The notes beneath the pieces were generated by a model. It had not been told where the DNA came from and did no database searches. It saw nothing but the letters and a program-made list of their open reading frames with translations. From contig NW_017893380.1 of NCBI RefSeq assembly GCF_001540865.1, positions 27,356 through 91,355 of the forward strand: a DNA stretch of 64,000 bases, in the 5' to 3' direction. This stretch comes from Ananas comosus. Taxonomy: Eukaryota; Streptophyta; Magnoliopsida; Poales; Bromeliaceae. Each line of letters opens with the position of its first letter. The first letter of the stretch is position 1. The position numbers and the translations under genes are program-made. Below, in pieces: positions 34,779-45,549 of this stretch.

Positions 34779-37753
34779 AGAGGCTGCGTAGCCTATTTGG
34801 CTACTGTGGTGTTGAGGGGTGACGTCGACACTCCTAGGATTGAGGATATCCCCGTAGTGCGGGAGTTTGGAGATGTGTTTCTAGCGGAGCTACCATGCAT
34901 GCCACCTGATAGCGAGATTGAGTTTGTGGTAGATCTCGTCCCCGGGACTACTCCAATCTCAAAAGTGCCCTATAGGATGGTACCAGCTGAGTTGAAAGAG
35001 CTGAAGGCATAGTTGTAAGATCTTCTGGATAAGGGTTTTGTGCGACCGAGTGTGTCACCTTGGGGAGCACCGGTCCTATTTGTTAAGAAGAAGGACGGAT
35101 CACTTCGCTTGTGTGTGGACTATCGTGAACTTAATAAAGTCACGATTAAGAACAAGTATTCGTTGCCGAGGATCGATGACCTATTTGATCAGCTTCAGGG
35201 ATCTAGTGTGTACTCCAAGATCGACTTGCAGTCGGAATACCACCAGTTGAAGATCAAGCCTGAGGATGTGTCGAAGACGGCTTTTAGAACACGGTATGGG
35301 CATTATGAGTTTACTGTTATGCCGTTTGGGCTTACTAATGCCCCAGCAGCCTTTATGAATATGATGAACCGTGTTTTCAAGCCTTATCTAGACAGGTTCG
35401 TCGTGGTGTTCATCGACGACATTTTGGTCTATTCTCGGAGTGATGCGGATCACGAGGAGCATTTGAGGCTAGTACTTCAAGTGCTTCGGGAAAAGAAGCT
35501 CTATGCCAAATTGAAAATGTGTGAGTTTTGGCTTAGAGAGGTGGCATTTTTGGGCCATTTGATTTCAGGATCAGGTATAGCTGTAGATCCTAGGAAAATT
35601 AAAGCAATTAAGGATTGGCCGAGGCCGACAAGTGTTACCGAGATACGGAGTTTCATTGGTTTGGCCAGCTACTACCGACGGTTTGTTGAGGGATTTGCAA
35701 AGTTATCCACTCCCCCCACGAGGCTCACGCATAAAAGCACCAAGTTCATTTGGAATGATGCGTGTGAAAGAAGCTTTCAAGAGCTGAAGCAGAGATTGAT
35801 GACTGCCCCGATCTAACCTTGCCTACTGCTGGAGCAGGGTACGTGATTTATAGCGACGCTTCCTTTAATGAATTGGGTTGTGTTTTGATGCAGGACGGGA
35901 AAGTGATCGCGTATGCTTCTCGCCAGTTAAAGGAGTATGAAAGGAATTACCTTACTCACGACTTGGAGTTGGCGGCCGTAGTCTTTGCATTGAAGCTATG
36001 GCGCCATTATTTTTATGGCGAGCGGTGTGAAGTATATACGGATCACAAAAGCTTAAAGTATTTATTCACTCAGAAGGAGTTGAACTTGAGGCAGCGCAGA
36101 TGGTTGGAGCTACTCAAGGATTATGATTTGACTATTTTTTACCACCCGGGCAAGGCTAACATGGTGGCGGATGCGCTAAGTCGGAAATCGGCGAAAAACT
36201 TAGCAATGCCTATGGTTACTCAATCGGCGTTGATCGAGCAGATAAATCGGTTGGAGTTGGAGGTGGTGACTCCTGATACACCTTTGAGGTTGATGGCTTT
36301 GGTGGTGCAACCTACCCTTTTGGAGAGAATCAAAGAAAAGCAAGCTCACGATGTGGAGTTGCAAAGGCTTAAAGCTAAGATTGATGATGGTTGCACCGGT
36401 GACTTCACAGTGGATGGTGTTGGGCTGATGCATTTCGGCGGGCGGTTGTGTGTACCGGCGGATCTCGGTATTAAAGAAGACATTCTTCAAGAAGCACACC
36501 GTGCACCTTATGTGATACATCCGGGAGGCACCAAGATGTACAAGGACTTGAAGTTGCTTTATTGGTGGCCCGGGATGAAAAAGGACGTTGGTGAGTTTGT
36601 TGCTAGATGTCTAACTTGCCAACAGGTGAAAGCTGAGCATCGAGTCCCCGCGGGAAAATTGCAGAGCTTATTGATTCCAGTATGGAAGTGGGAGAAAATC
36701 ACCATGGATTTCGTGATGGGATTGCCTCGCTCACAGGCCGGTCATGATGCTATTTGGGTGATCGTGGATAGGTTGACGAAATTGGCTCATTTCATACCTA
36801 TTCACACGACTTGGACTGGTGAGAGACTCGCACAGGTATATCTTGATGAGATTGTGTGATTGAACGGGGTACCTATTTCTATAGTTTCGGATCGAGATCC
36901 CCGTTTTGTATCCCATTTTTGGAGGAGCTTATAGGATGCCTTGGGCACGCGTTTGGATTTCAGTACAGCTTTCCACCCTCAGAGTGATGGGCAGTCAGAG
37001 CGTACTATACAGACTCTTGAGGATATGCTTCGAGCCTGTGTGATAGACTTATAGGGAGAATGGTCGCAGCATCTACCGATGGCGGAGTTTGCTTATAACA
37101 ATAGTTATCAAGCAAGCATCAAGATGGCACCCTTCGAGGCACTTTATGGACGAAAGTGTAGATCGCCACTTCATTAGAGTGAAGTTGGCGAGAGATTGGC
37201 TTTAGGCCCCGATGTGCTCCAGGAAGTAGAGGACAAGGTTCGTATTGCTCGAGAGCGACTATTGATAGCCCAGAGTAGGCAAAAGAGTTATGCTGACCAG
37301 CGTCGACGAGACTTGGAGTTTCAGATTGGAGATCATGTCTTTTTGAAAGTCTCGCCGACCAAGGGAATTAAAAGATTTGGTATCCGGGGAAAGTTGAGTC
37401 CCCGATACATTGGACCGTATGAGATTTTGGAGCGTGTAGGCTCGGTAGCGTATCGACTTGCTCTACCACCAAACCTATCGGGTGTATACAATGTATTTTA
37501 TGTATCAGTCCTTCGAAAATATATCCATGATCCGGCTCATGTGTTGGATGCTCTACCAGTGGAGCTGAGGGATGACTTGAGCTTTGAAGAGCAGCCTCTG
37601 AGGATTTTGGCTCGCGAGGTGAAGAGGCTACAGAACCGTGAGATTCCCTTTGTGAGGGTGCTTTGGAGCAACCACGATGAACGCGAGGCCACTTGGGAGT
37701 TGGAGAGCGCACTGCATGAGCACTATCCCCATCTTTTTCAGATGGAGGCTTGA
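34779..37753 (+). pseudogene. pol: Element B pol: RT, RNase H, integrase, chromodomain-like tail
   Basis: It resumes B at the RGCVAYLA block. RT has VDYRELN near 35120 and an intact FIDD near 35410-35421. RNase H follows, with SDAS and TDHKSL motifs. The integrase has the HHCC domain (HPGGTKM, CLTC), the MDF and SDRD aspartates and the QSERT glutamate. The tail (QPLRILAREVKRLQNREIPF, then WELES) is chromodomain-like. Damage: stops at 35010, 35016, 36857, 36932, 37052 and 37175, and a one-base deletion near 35814. All catalytic residues checked are otherwise present. The final stop at 37751-37753 lies 53 bp before the 3' LTR. Confidence 0.92.
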
Positions 37754-37768
37754 GGTACTTTGCTTTTT

Positions 37769-37806
37769 GAGTTTCGCGGACGAAACTCCTTTTTAGGAGG
37801 GGTGAA
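37769..37806 (+). other. Element B pre-PPT hairpin and polypurine tract
   Basis: GAGTTTCGCGGACGAAACTC at 37769-37788 is an 8 bp stem with a 4-base loop. The PPT AGGAGGGGTGAA follows and touches the LTR start TGTAAC at 37807. The same hairpin occurs in element D. Confidence 0.8.
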
Positions 37807-38007
37807 TGTAACACACTGGACCTTTGCAAATTGCGAGGTTCGAGTGTTTGATCTGTATTCTGAGCCTTTCCACAGTTTTTGGAGGGTCGTAGATAGAGTT
37901 CTGACCCATGGCTCACATTCCGAGAATTGAGGTTTTAAACTTGGCACCGAAATCCAAAAGATTGGATTAGTTGGTCAGCTCTCGGGTTGCCTCTGCAGGG
38001 TTGTATA

Positions 38008-38124
38008 CCGGTACAACCTTGATGGTTGTACCGATACAGATGTGGATTATAGCCAATCCGAGGCTCGGGTTTGCTGTCTCGCAGGATTTGTACCAGTACA
38101 CTTTTTCGTGTACCGGTACACTTT
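38008..38124. promoter_or_regulatory. ACCGGT palindrome array in LTR B
   Basis: Four copies of TGTACCGGTACA-type palindromes, two of them with one mismatch, including the phrase CTTGATGGTTGTACC. A TATA-like TTATCTATTTA lies at 38173-38183, about 49 bp downstream. Confidence 0.7.
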
Positions 38125-39026
38125 GGCAGAACTGCAAAACTGTAATTTTTCAGGGGTATTTTTGCATTGTTGCTTATCTATTTAGCCCCCATGCCCCTAG
38201 GGCTGTTCCTTGAGCTTGGAACAGCAGGGATTGAGGTAAAGGAGCTCTCCCCTCCTTCTCCTTGGCTTTGTCTTGCCTTTTGCTTGAATTTTGGTGTTTA
38301 ATCACCTCTTTTTGCTCCTTGGTGGCATTTCCTCCGTGATGAAGGCTTGAAGCTTGGATTTGGAGCTTGATTGAGGGAAGATCATCACACCTTGTGGACT
38401 TTGAGCCTTGATTGAAGCTTCTAAGAGGTAGGCAACTTGTTCTTTCCTCTAGATTTCTTGTTTTATTGGTTGATTTGAGATGAAACTCTAAAATGGGAAT
38501 TTAGGGTTAATTTTGGGCATTTTGGATTTAGGGCTTTTGGAGCTTAATCTTTTGGATTAGAACCTTCCTCTAGGTTGGATTGGAAGGGTTCTAACTTCCT
38601 TTTGAGGATTAATAGAGATTATCACCATTGTAGGTGAGTTTTTACCCCCTTGCTAGAATTGCTTAATGTTTGAGCTTAGGGTTGTTCGTAACGTATGAGT
38701 ATCTCTTCTCTTGTAACCTTTAGGGTATTAGGAGAATTGTGGACAACTCCGTTCGGCGAAACGAAGGAGTTTTAGCGAAGCTTCGGTAGGTTTGACCTCT
38801 CCAAGAATGAGAAAATCTCATTTTTGTTGATTTGAGTATCGTAAAATGAAAAATTATTTATTTTCATGTTAGATGCATTATTTATGAATTTTAGAATGCT
38901 TAAAATGCTTATGTTGTATACAATGCATTTTTGAACCTCTATGTAGTAGAGAACTTGCATGTGGGATTTATGCATGAGTTAGCATTCGCATTCGGGACTT
39001 GAAATTATGTTTCATATAGTGGAAAT

Positions 39027-41000
39027 GAGTTAGCATGCGCCACTAGACCCAAAAACTACAAAAGGGGTTAGTAAACAAGTATAAGTACGAGCGATGAGTG
39101 CAACAAGTAAATAAACAAGAATACTTGCTACCACAAGATATCACTACTTAGCATGATTCTACTCAAGTAATAAAATGCTACACTAGCATGAATGTACCAA
39201 AGTATCACTAGTATGATGTCCACAAGCTAAATAGTAAAGATATCATTGTTTACTATTCTAGTCAATGTCCACATGGCATGATGAATGCTCAAAGTCAAAT
39301 CTGAAGAGACCCGTCCGTAGGCTGTCTGGCTCTGAGACCCACCCGTAGGCTGTCTGACTGGTGCCGAGCCTAATGGCCCCGTGGTAGTCAACATCCTCAC
39401 TCTAGGAATGAGCCTTTTCCACGGCAATCCACTTCGGCGCCCAACCCCGCATGGCAAATAGATATCGCGATGGCCATCTCCGGAGTGCCGGCTTGTAGGG
39501 AGCGACCCTCACAAGCATGTGCAAATGAGCACAATGACAAGTAACCAAAAGATCCGTCTCAAGTACCAAGTCTTCATGTCTAACAACATGGAATACGTCA
39601 CATCTCTCGTAGGCCTATCTCTATGCCATCATGTCTCTAACATGGAATATAAAAGATGTCAATGGCCTATCACTAAGTCTCAAATAACAGTTTCATAGTT
39701 TGCTAGTCCAAGTGCCCCTTTATGACACTTTTGGTCTCTATGTCCAAGTATGATAATTATGTTCATGAATGCATAATTCTAATCATTTTCATCGTACGAG
39801 ACAAGTACCCAACTAGCAAAGAGAACCACTTCTCACATGCATGCTAAAAAAAACCCAGAATACCCTACTACATAGAGTGAAAAGTTTATGATACATAAGG
39901 CATGCATTTTAAGTATTCTAAAATTCACATAAATTCTATTTAGCATGTATTTGATGTCAAATTGAGATTACGATAAGTACAATATGCATAGGGGCTATTT
40001 TGCCCTGTTTTCATGAAGTCAAACCCACCACAACTCTTGCAACTCTTCGTAAGCTTCGACGAAGATGCCCACTAGTCTCCTAGCACCCTAAAGATGTAGG
40101 AACAAGAGTCAAACGGACCTTACGAACAATACAAAGCTCAATCATTAACCATCTCAAGCTAAGGTGGAGAAAAACTGACCAAGTGTGAAGGAAGCTCTCT
40201 CGATCTCCAAATGGGAGTTAGAGTCCTTCAAATTCAACCTAAACCAAGATTCTAAACCCATCAATTAGGTCTCAAAGCCCTCAAATCGAAAATCCCCAAA
40301 ATAAGCCATAAAATCCAAATTTAGAGTTTCATCTAATAAAAATCTCCAAAACTAGGATCTAGAGGAGAGAAACTAGCCACATACCTCTAGGATGCTCCAA
40401 ACTAAGCTCAAAATCCTCAAGGATTGGAGTTTGATCCTCCACAAAGCTCCAAGTCCAAGCTCCAAGCCTCTAATGGTGAAGAAAGAGAGAAAGGGTTGAT
40501 GCTCCAAGCTCCCTCAAGCAAGCTCTTCCTCTCCTCCTTCTTCATCTTCTTCTCTTCTTCTCTTTCTAGAGGTGTGAGAGAGTGAGAAGTGAGGGGAAAT
40601 GGCTTTAAAAGCCCTCTAAAGCAATAAAATCCAGTTAGGTCCCTCAACAATCAAACCTGTGCACTGTCCGGGTCTGGGCAATTTTCGCCCAGAGGGACCG
40701 GTCTCTCCCAACTGGGACCGGTCCCTCAGAACCCTCCCGCAAAACATGCTCTCGGGGACCAGTCTCTCCCTGCCAGGGACCGGTTGTCTCAGGTTTTGCC
40801 GCGACACTATTCCGTGGGGACCGGTCTCTCCTACCAGGGACCGGTCCCCGAGGGTGAAAACTCTCAGGACTTAGCCAAAATCCAGGAATTCGAACTCTTA
40901 GGTCGTAATACCATCTACGACCCTCCACCAAGTGTGGAAAAGCTCGGAATCCAAGTCAAGCACTCGAACCTCGCAATTTGCACAGGTCCAGTGTGTTATA
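39027..41000 (-). repeat. Truncated minus-strand LTR J (C family)
   Basis: It aligns in reverse with LTR C from its start (41000, TATAACACACTGGAC) to the TAGTTTTGGGCCTTGTGGCG region, and lacks the last roughly 450 bp. No clean target-site duplication is visible. It carries its own palindrome array at 40693-40851. Confidence 0.8.
40693..40851. promoter_or_regulatory. GGACCGGTCC palindrome array in LTR J
   Basis: Six GGGACCGGTCYC-type palindromes, two of them with mismatches. A TATA-like GGCTTTTAAAGCC palindrome lies at 40601-40613, about 80 bp downstream on the minus strand. Confidence 0.7.
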
Positions 41001-41884
41001 AGGATAGACTCATTCCTAGAGTAGGAATGTTGGAACTACCACCGGCACTTAGGTGGCATAAGCTGGACTACACTTGTGTAGGTCCTAAAACAAGATTGAA
41101 CAATGACATCTATCCATAATGATAATCACTACTAGATAGAGTGTAGTAGTTGGATTAGCTTGACATGCTTAATGCATAGCTTTGGACATTTATGACATGT
41201 AGTATACTTAGTAATATCGCTCATTGTATTATGGTATACTTGCTTGCCGCGTGGGATTATACTAGTTGAGTATTGGACACACTTGATCATGATAGAATGA
41301 ATGTACTACTTATTGACATCATGTTATTCATGGCATAGTAGTTTAGCATTTATACATGCTTTTATATCTGCAGCTTATTTCTATTGCTTTTCGTATCTAC
41401 CTTACTCTTTTAGGCCTAGTGGTGCATTGTGCTGAGGTCAGTAATTGCCCACTGGAAACTATAAATTATAGTTCTCACGCCCCTTGTTTCTTGTTTCCTT
41501 TCAAAGCCTTCCACATCGGGCGAGGCTAGGGACCGCGGAAAGGGCATCGTCTCAAGCTAGCCCTTTGGCAAGGGACGTATCGATAGATGGTCTACCTCTC
41601 ATTGGTTTTATTTTGGAGAGGTTGAGAGTTGTACCATGTATAGAGACCACCCATTTTGTATTTTGAGACAATTGATGTATTTACCTTATGTTTTACATTA
41701 GTGGATTAGTTTTCTTTTCTTCTATTTGTTATTAGAATTTAGCTGATGGCTGCTCTGATATCTCTAGTTGTCTTACTTTTCTTGCTTTCATATCTCTATT
41801 ATTGTAGACGCCTTATATGTGCAGGCATATGGCGGGTCTAGGCGCGCACCGGACGGGCCTATGCCAGGTCCCGGGGCGTGACAG

Positions 41885-42262
41885 TTCTAGGGCATTTTAA
41901 CCTTCAAAACCATTCGTCTGATGATTTAGGTCATTGCAACCTTCAAAACTATTCTTCAACAATTAGCACGATGTTTTAGGGCACTGTAACCTTCAAAACC
42001 ATTTTTCAACAACTAGCACGACGATCTAGGGCATTGTCACCTTCAAAACCATTCTTCCACAACTAGCATGATGTTCTAGGGCATCGTAACCTTTAAATCC
42101 ATTCTTTGACAATTAGCATGATGTTTTAGGGCAACTATGAACTTCACAACGATTCTTAACAATTACTATGATGTCGCAAAAGGGTGTTGTAAGCTTGTAA
42201 TCCATTCTTTGCCAGTCAACGTGATGTTTAGGGCAATATAAACTTCAAAACCATTCATAGAT
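41885..42262. repeat. Degenerate 50 bp tandem repeat, about 7.5 copies
   Basis: The phrase TAGGGCATTGTAACC followed by TTCAAAACCATTCTTC and ACAACTAGCACGATG recurs with starts near 41888, 41927, 41977, 42027, 42077, 42127, 42180 and 42229. Unit length is mostly 50 bp with substitutions. It lies between LTR B and the pBrp-like fragment and may once have been intron sequence. Confidence 0.8.
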
Positions 42263-42360
42263 GGATGGATCTTAACAATAACGAAATCTATGCAATCAGA
42301 GCATCCGGTTATTAATCCTCATAAATAGATTAGAAATATTAGGGAACGGATCGGAACCTA

Positions 42361-42753
42361 CAGAGTCCTCGGCTCCTGCGCCTCCCGGATCGCCTGCATG
42401 AGGGCGGAGGTAGCGAGGGCCTTAACACTGCGATTCTTGAGGCAAATGGCGGAGGAGCAGTCCTTGAAGAGCTCAAAGGCGTGGTCGGCGATGTCGTGAT
42501 CGAACCCTAGAATGGAGGCGACGTCGATGATTTGCAGGTAGGCTCGGAGGCTGTCGACGGAGATTAGTGGAGCAGCCTTGAGGGATCGGCGCCGCCGCCG
42601 CCGAGGAGGGCCCGCTCGAGCTCGGCGAAGTGGCCGGAGAAGGAGAGGGCGGATCGGGCAAAGACAGGGGCAGGCTCGATGGAACAGGCGGAGAAGGCGG
42701 TGACGAAGCCGGTTGGGAGGCGCTCCTCCACGACGCGGCCGCACGAGGCCTCC
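42361..42753 (-). pseudogene. PBRP: pBrp-like (plant-specific TFIIB-related) gene fragment
   Basis: On the minus strand one frame reads the end of a TFIIB-type zinc ribbon (SCGRVVEER) and then PTGFVTAFSACSIEPAPVFA, SALSFSGHFAELERALL. After a frame change near 42575 a second frame reads LRAYLQIIDVASILGFDHDI and CSSAICLKNRSVKALATSAL up to QEPRTL. This matches the ribbon-linker-first cyclin fold of pBrp, a plant TFIIB-related factor reported at plastid envelopes and in Pol I-linked transcription (family knowledge). Compared with the family, the stretch between the ribbon and PTGF is missing. After PRTL comes TAG, or a GTAGGT splice donor. It is broken at both ends. Confidence 0.78.
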
Positions 42754-42761
42754 TTTTATTA

Positions 42762-43588
42762 AGGGTAAATTGCACTTTTGGTCCTCAAACTTTGAGGACT
42801 TTGACACAGTGGTTCTCAAAGGGTTCTTTTTTTCTTTTTTTCTTTTTTTCTTTTTTTTTTTTTTTGAGAGAGAGAGAGAGAGAGAGAGAGATCGCAGCAC
42901 GCTACCCGCTTCGTTCATATAGAAAATAAATTCAGCTTCAAAAGTTGAGACAACTTGGCCTCGAATAAGTTACAGGCCACCAAAACAAAAACTAAAAAAA
43001 ATAAATAAATAAAATTTAGAAACTAAAATAAAATAAAGAAAGTAAATAAAAATAATAATAATAATAATAAAATAAAGAGACAGACAAATGTCAAAGGTTA
43101 ATGAGTAAACAAGCAATGTTACTAGTGCGCACACAACACACAAGAGAGTGTATGACCTATACTTCTTTATTCAAGAATTTATATTTGGCTGTTATCTTGT
43201 CCTTTTTTAATTTTATACTAATTTATTTTTATGAATACACTCATTTTTTATATACGTATAACATTTTTTTAGTTTATTTTAATTTTCCGTTCAAACATTC
43301 TATGTTATTGTATTCAAGTCTTATAATCTAATTATAACTGACTAGATAATGATGTTTTAATAATATGGAAGTGATGTGGCAACTTAATAATTGGACTAGG
43401 CCATAAATTATAGCACTACAACATCACCATCAAATTAACAAAATATTATTATTTTACTAATTAAATGGGATTATGAAATTTATTGTGACAATTCAAAAAG
43501 TTTGGCCTAAAATGATTACAAAATAAAGTTTGAGGATCAAAATGTCACGCGCATCAATGTTTGAGAATTGAAAGTGCAATTAGCATTG
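42762..43588. mobile_element. Inverted-repeat-bounded non-coding element
   Basis: The left end GGTAAATTGCACTTTTGGTC followed by CTCAAACTTTG is matched in reverse near 43535-43585 (TTTGAGGATCAAAATG; TTGAGAATTGAAAGTGCAAT). The interior is AT-rich, with a T-run plus (GA)n at 42828-42891 and an (AAT)n patch near 43049-43068. It resembles a MITE or a Mutator-like non-autonomous element. No coding frame is supported. Confidence 0.55.
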
Positions 43589-45549
43589 TGTAACGACTGA
43601 GATTTTGGCAGTGTAGCTAAACTCTCTGTTGATGATGTTTTTGTGTGCAATTTAATTACATAAGCACTCGATAAGTTTTAGGAGAAAGGAGTTAGAATAG
43701 AAAAGTTACGCGATAAATACTAATCACTTAAAATGAATAGTAACTCCGATTTTCCGGAGAGACTGATGTGTGGAGTTGGCTTCTGGCGCATATCTGACTC
43801 CGTTCATAGCGATCCAATAGCTCGTTTTGAACGGTTCAGCTATTCTAGAATCAATGGCACTGACGAATTTTAAATTTGATGCACGGATCTCGAGAAAACT
43901 GATGATACATACGTTATATGTATTTGTGCGTCGTTTTGCCTTTTGGAGAGAGAACGGATTTTGTCGCAAATCCGTGACTAAACGAGGTGAAACAAAGTTG
44001 GGAGTTTGTTGTCTCTGTCGTGCTGATCGCACTGGTGTAGCAGTCCTTTCGCAAATCTAACGGACGGATCTCCTGATATTGCACGTTGATCGAGGAGGGG
44101 TCATTTATGGCAAAACGGTAATTTTGCGAAAAGCACGATATTTTATGTACCGTTTTGCGTGAAATCGAACGTGGAGGTGCGTACACATGATTTACTTGCG
44201 CTGTGAAGGACTCAGATGCAAATAATCTGTTTCGGAGGACTTTTGTGCAAAAATGCCATATGCATAAAATGATTACTTTGGGTTCTCCATGGGAAACCCT
44301 AACCCTAAGCCTCCATCTTCCCCTACCGAGCCCCCAGCCATCTCTTCTCTGCCGGGGGGATGTGCCGCGTGCTTCCCGGCCGCCGACGAGGGTGCTCTGG
44401 CTAGCCGAGTGCTGCCAGCACCATCACTATCTTCCTCTTCATCACTCCCCCCCCACCAACACCTCCCTCTCCTTCTGTCGAGGTCAGGCTAGTGAGCCCC
44501 CTCCATGCGAGCCATCTCCGGCAACATCCCCGCACCTCCGACGAGCCTCCCCACCGGTCGTGGCTGCCCTGAGTGCCGCCGCCGCGGCTGCTGCCTGGTT
44601 GGAGTCTCCTGGGGCTTGGCGGCCGAGTCGCACTTGGGCACCACCATCGCCGTCAATCGGAGCNCGAGCTCTGCCGTCACGGAACCTGCGGTTTGCTGCA
44701 AGCTCGGGCTGATGCGGCTGAGCCTGATAGTGCTGCATTCTTGGTTGCTTGCCGCCGGCTCCACCTCCTTCTCTGGGCTCCAGGCGAAGGTCGCGCCCCT
44801 TCCTTGCCCGCTCCGGCCATCGCTGTGGCCGGAGATGCATTCTTTGCCCGAGATAGGGCCGTGTAGGCTCGGTTCCTTCCTGCACAGCCAACGCCGCCTC
44901 CCGCCGCTGGCCCGCGTGAGCACCGGCCCTCCCTTGCCGTCTGCACTCGTCCACCGTCGGCGCCCTGCCGTTAGAGTTCCCTGTCGGCCAGACCTGGCCC
45001 GTGACCTCTACGGGTTAGTGTGGCTAGGACATCATTGCCCGTCGCTGCCGCCGCCTTCTATCACTGGCCGACGCGCGCCCCGGCCTCCCTCCATCGCCCG
45101 CACTCGCCTGACGCCGGCGCGCCCACCGCCCTGCCACCGCCGGCCGTGCCCTAGCTCCACCAAGCTCCAGTAAGCTTAGTTCAGATTTCTGCGCATTGGT
45201 TAGGGTTCGGATCGCGGTTCCGAGGATTCGAGGGCACCCCGAGGCTTCCGAAGGTGAGCACGATGATCCTTGATCAGTGACGATTATCGTGGCCACCTTC
45301 GTTGGGGTTAGCGAGCCCCTGGTTTGTGAGTTAAGCATGTTTTCATGCTGTGCGCGGAGTTCGCAGACTTTCGTGTCACTCCCGCGCTCTCCACAGTGGC
45401 AGGCAGTGCTCCGAAGTGCGAGCATAGCCTCCAGCACGCCGAAACCTGTCAGCAGGTATCTCGTCTTGACTGAATGATCATCGGTTTGCGCTGTCGGGCC
45501 ATAAACGGACATTCAGAAGGGCCGGCGAAAAGTATCTGATCTTGAGCTG
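43589..45549 (+). repeat. LTR-like block with GC-rich segment (origin unclear)
   Basis: It starts TGTAACGACTGAG like a gypsy LTR and continues about 700 bp as AT-balanced U3-like sequence. A very GC-rich, Pro/Ser/Arg-coding low-complexity stretch follows at about 44290-45175 (n at 44664), then 370 bp more. Open frames in the GC-rich part run on both strands and match nothing I know. It may be the 5' leader of another LTR family or a captured gene piece. No duplication flanks it. Confidence 0.45.

Larger units (their letters stand above)
37807..41883 (+). repeat. Element B 3' LTR with nested LTR J
   Basis: It starts TGTAACACACTGGACC after the PPT and ends GGGGCGTGACA at 41883. It aligns with LTR H (57004-59618) on both sides of a minus-strand LTR piece at 39027-41000. 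About 500 bp of host LTR (the counterpart of roughly 58200-58705) is missing at that point. Confidence 0.88.

Noticed and set aside
42358..42918. 186-residue single frame as an intact gene
   Set aside because: Only the last third matches pBrp. The earlier part is the wrong frame of the same gene plus (GA)n-encoded repeats from the adjacent element.
44205..45173. Long overlapping frames on both strands in GC-rich DNA
   Set aside because: High GC removes stop codons by chance. Composition is Pro/Ser/Arg/Ala-rich with no recognisable domain, and an n lies inside.
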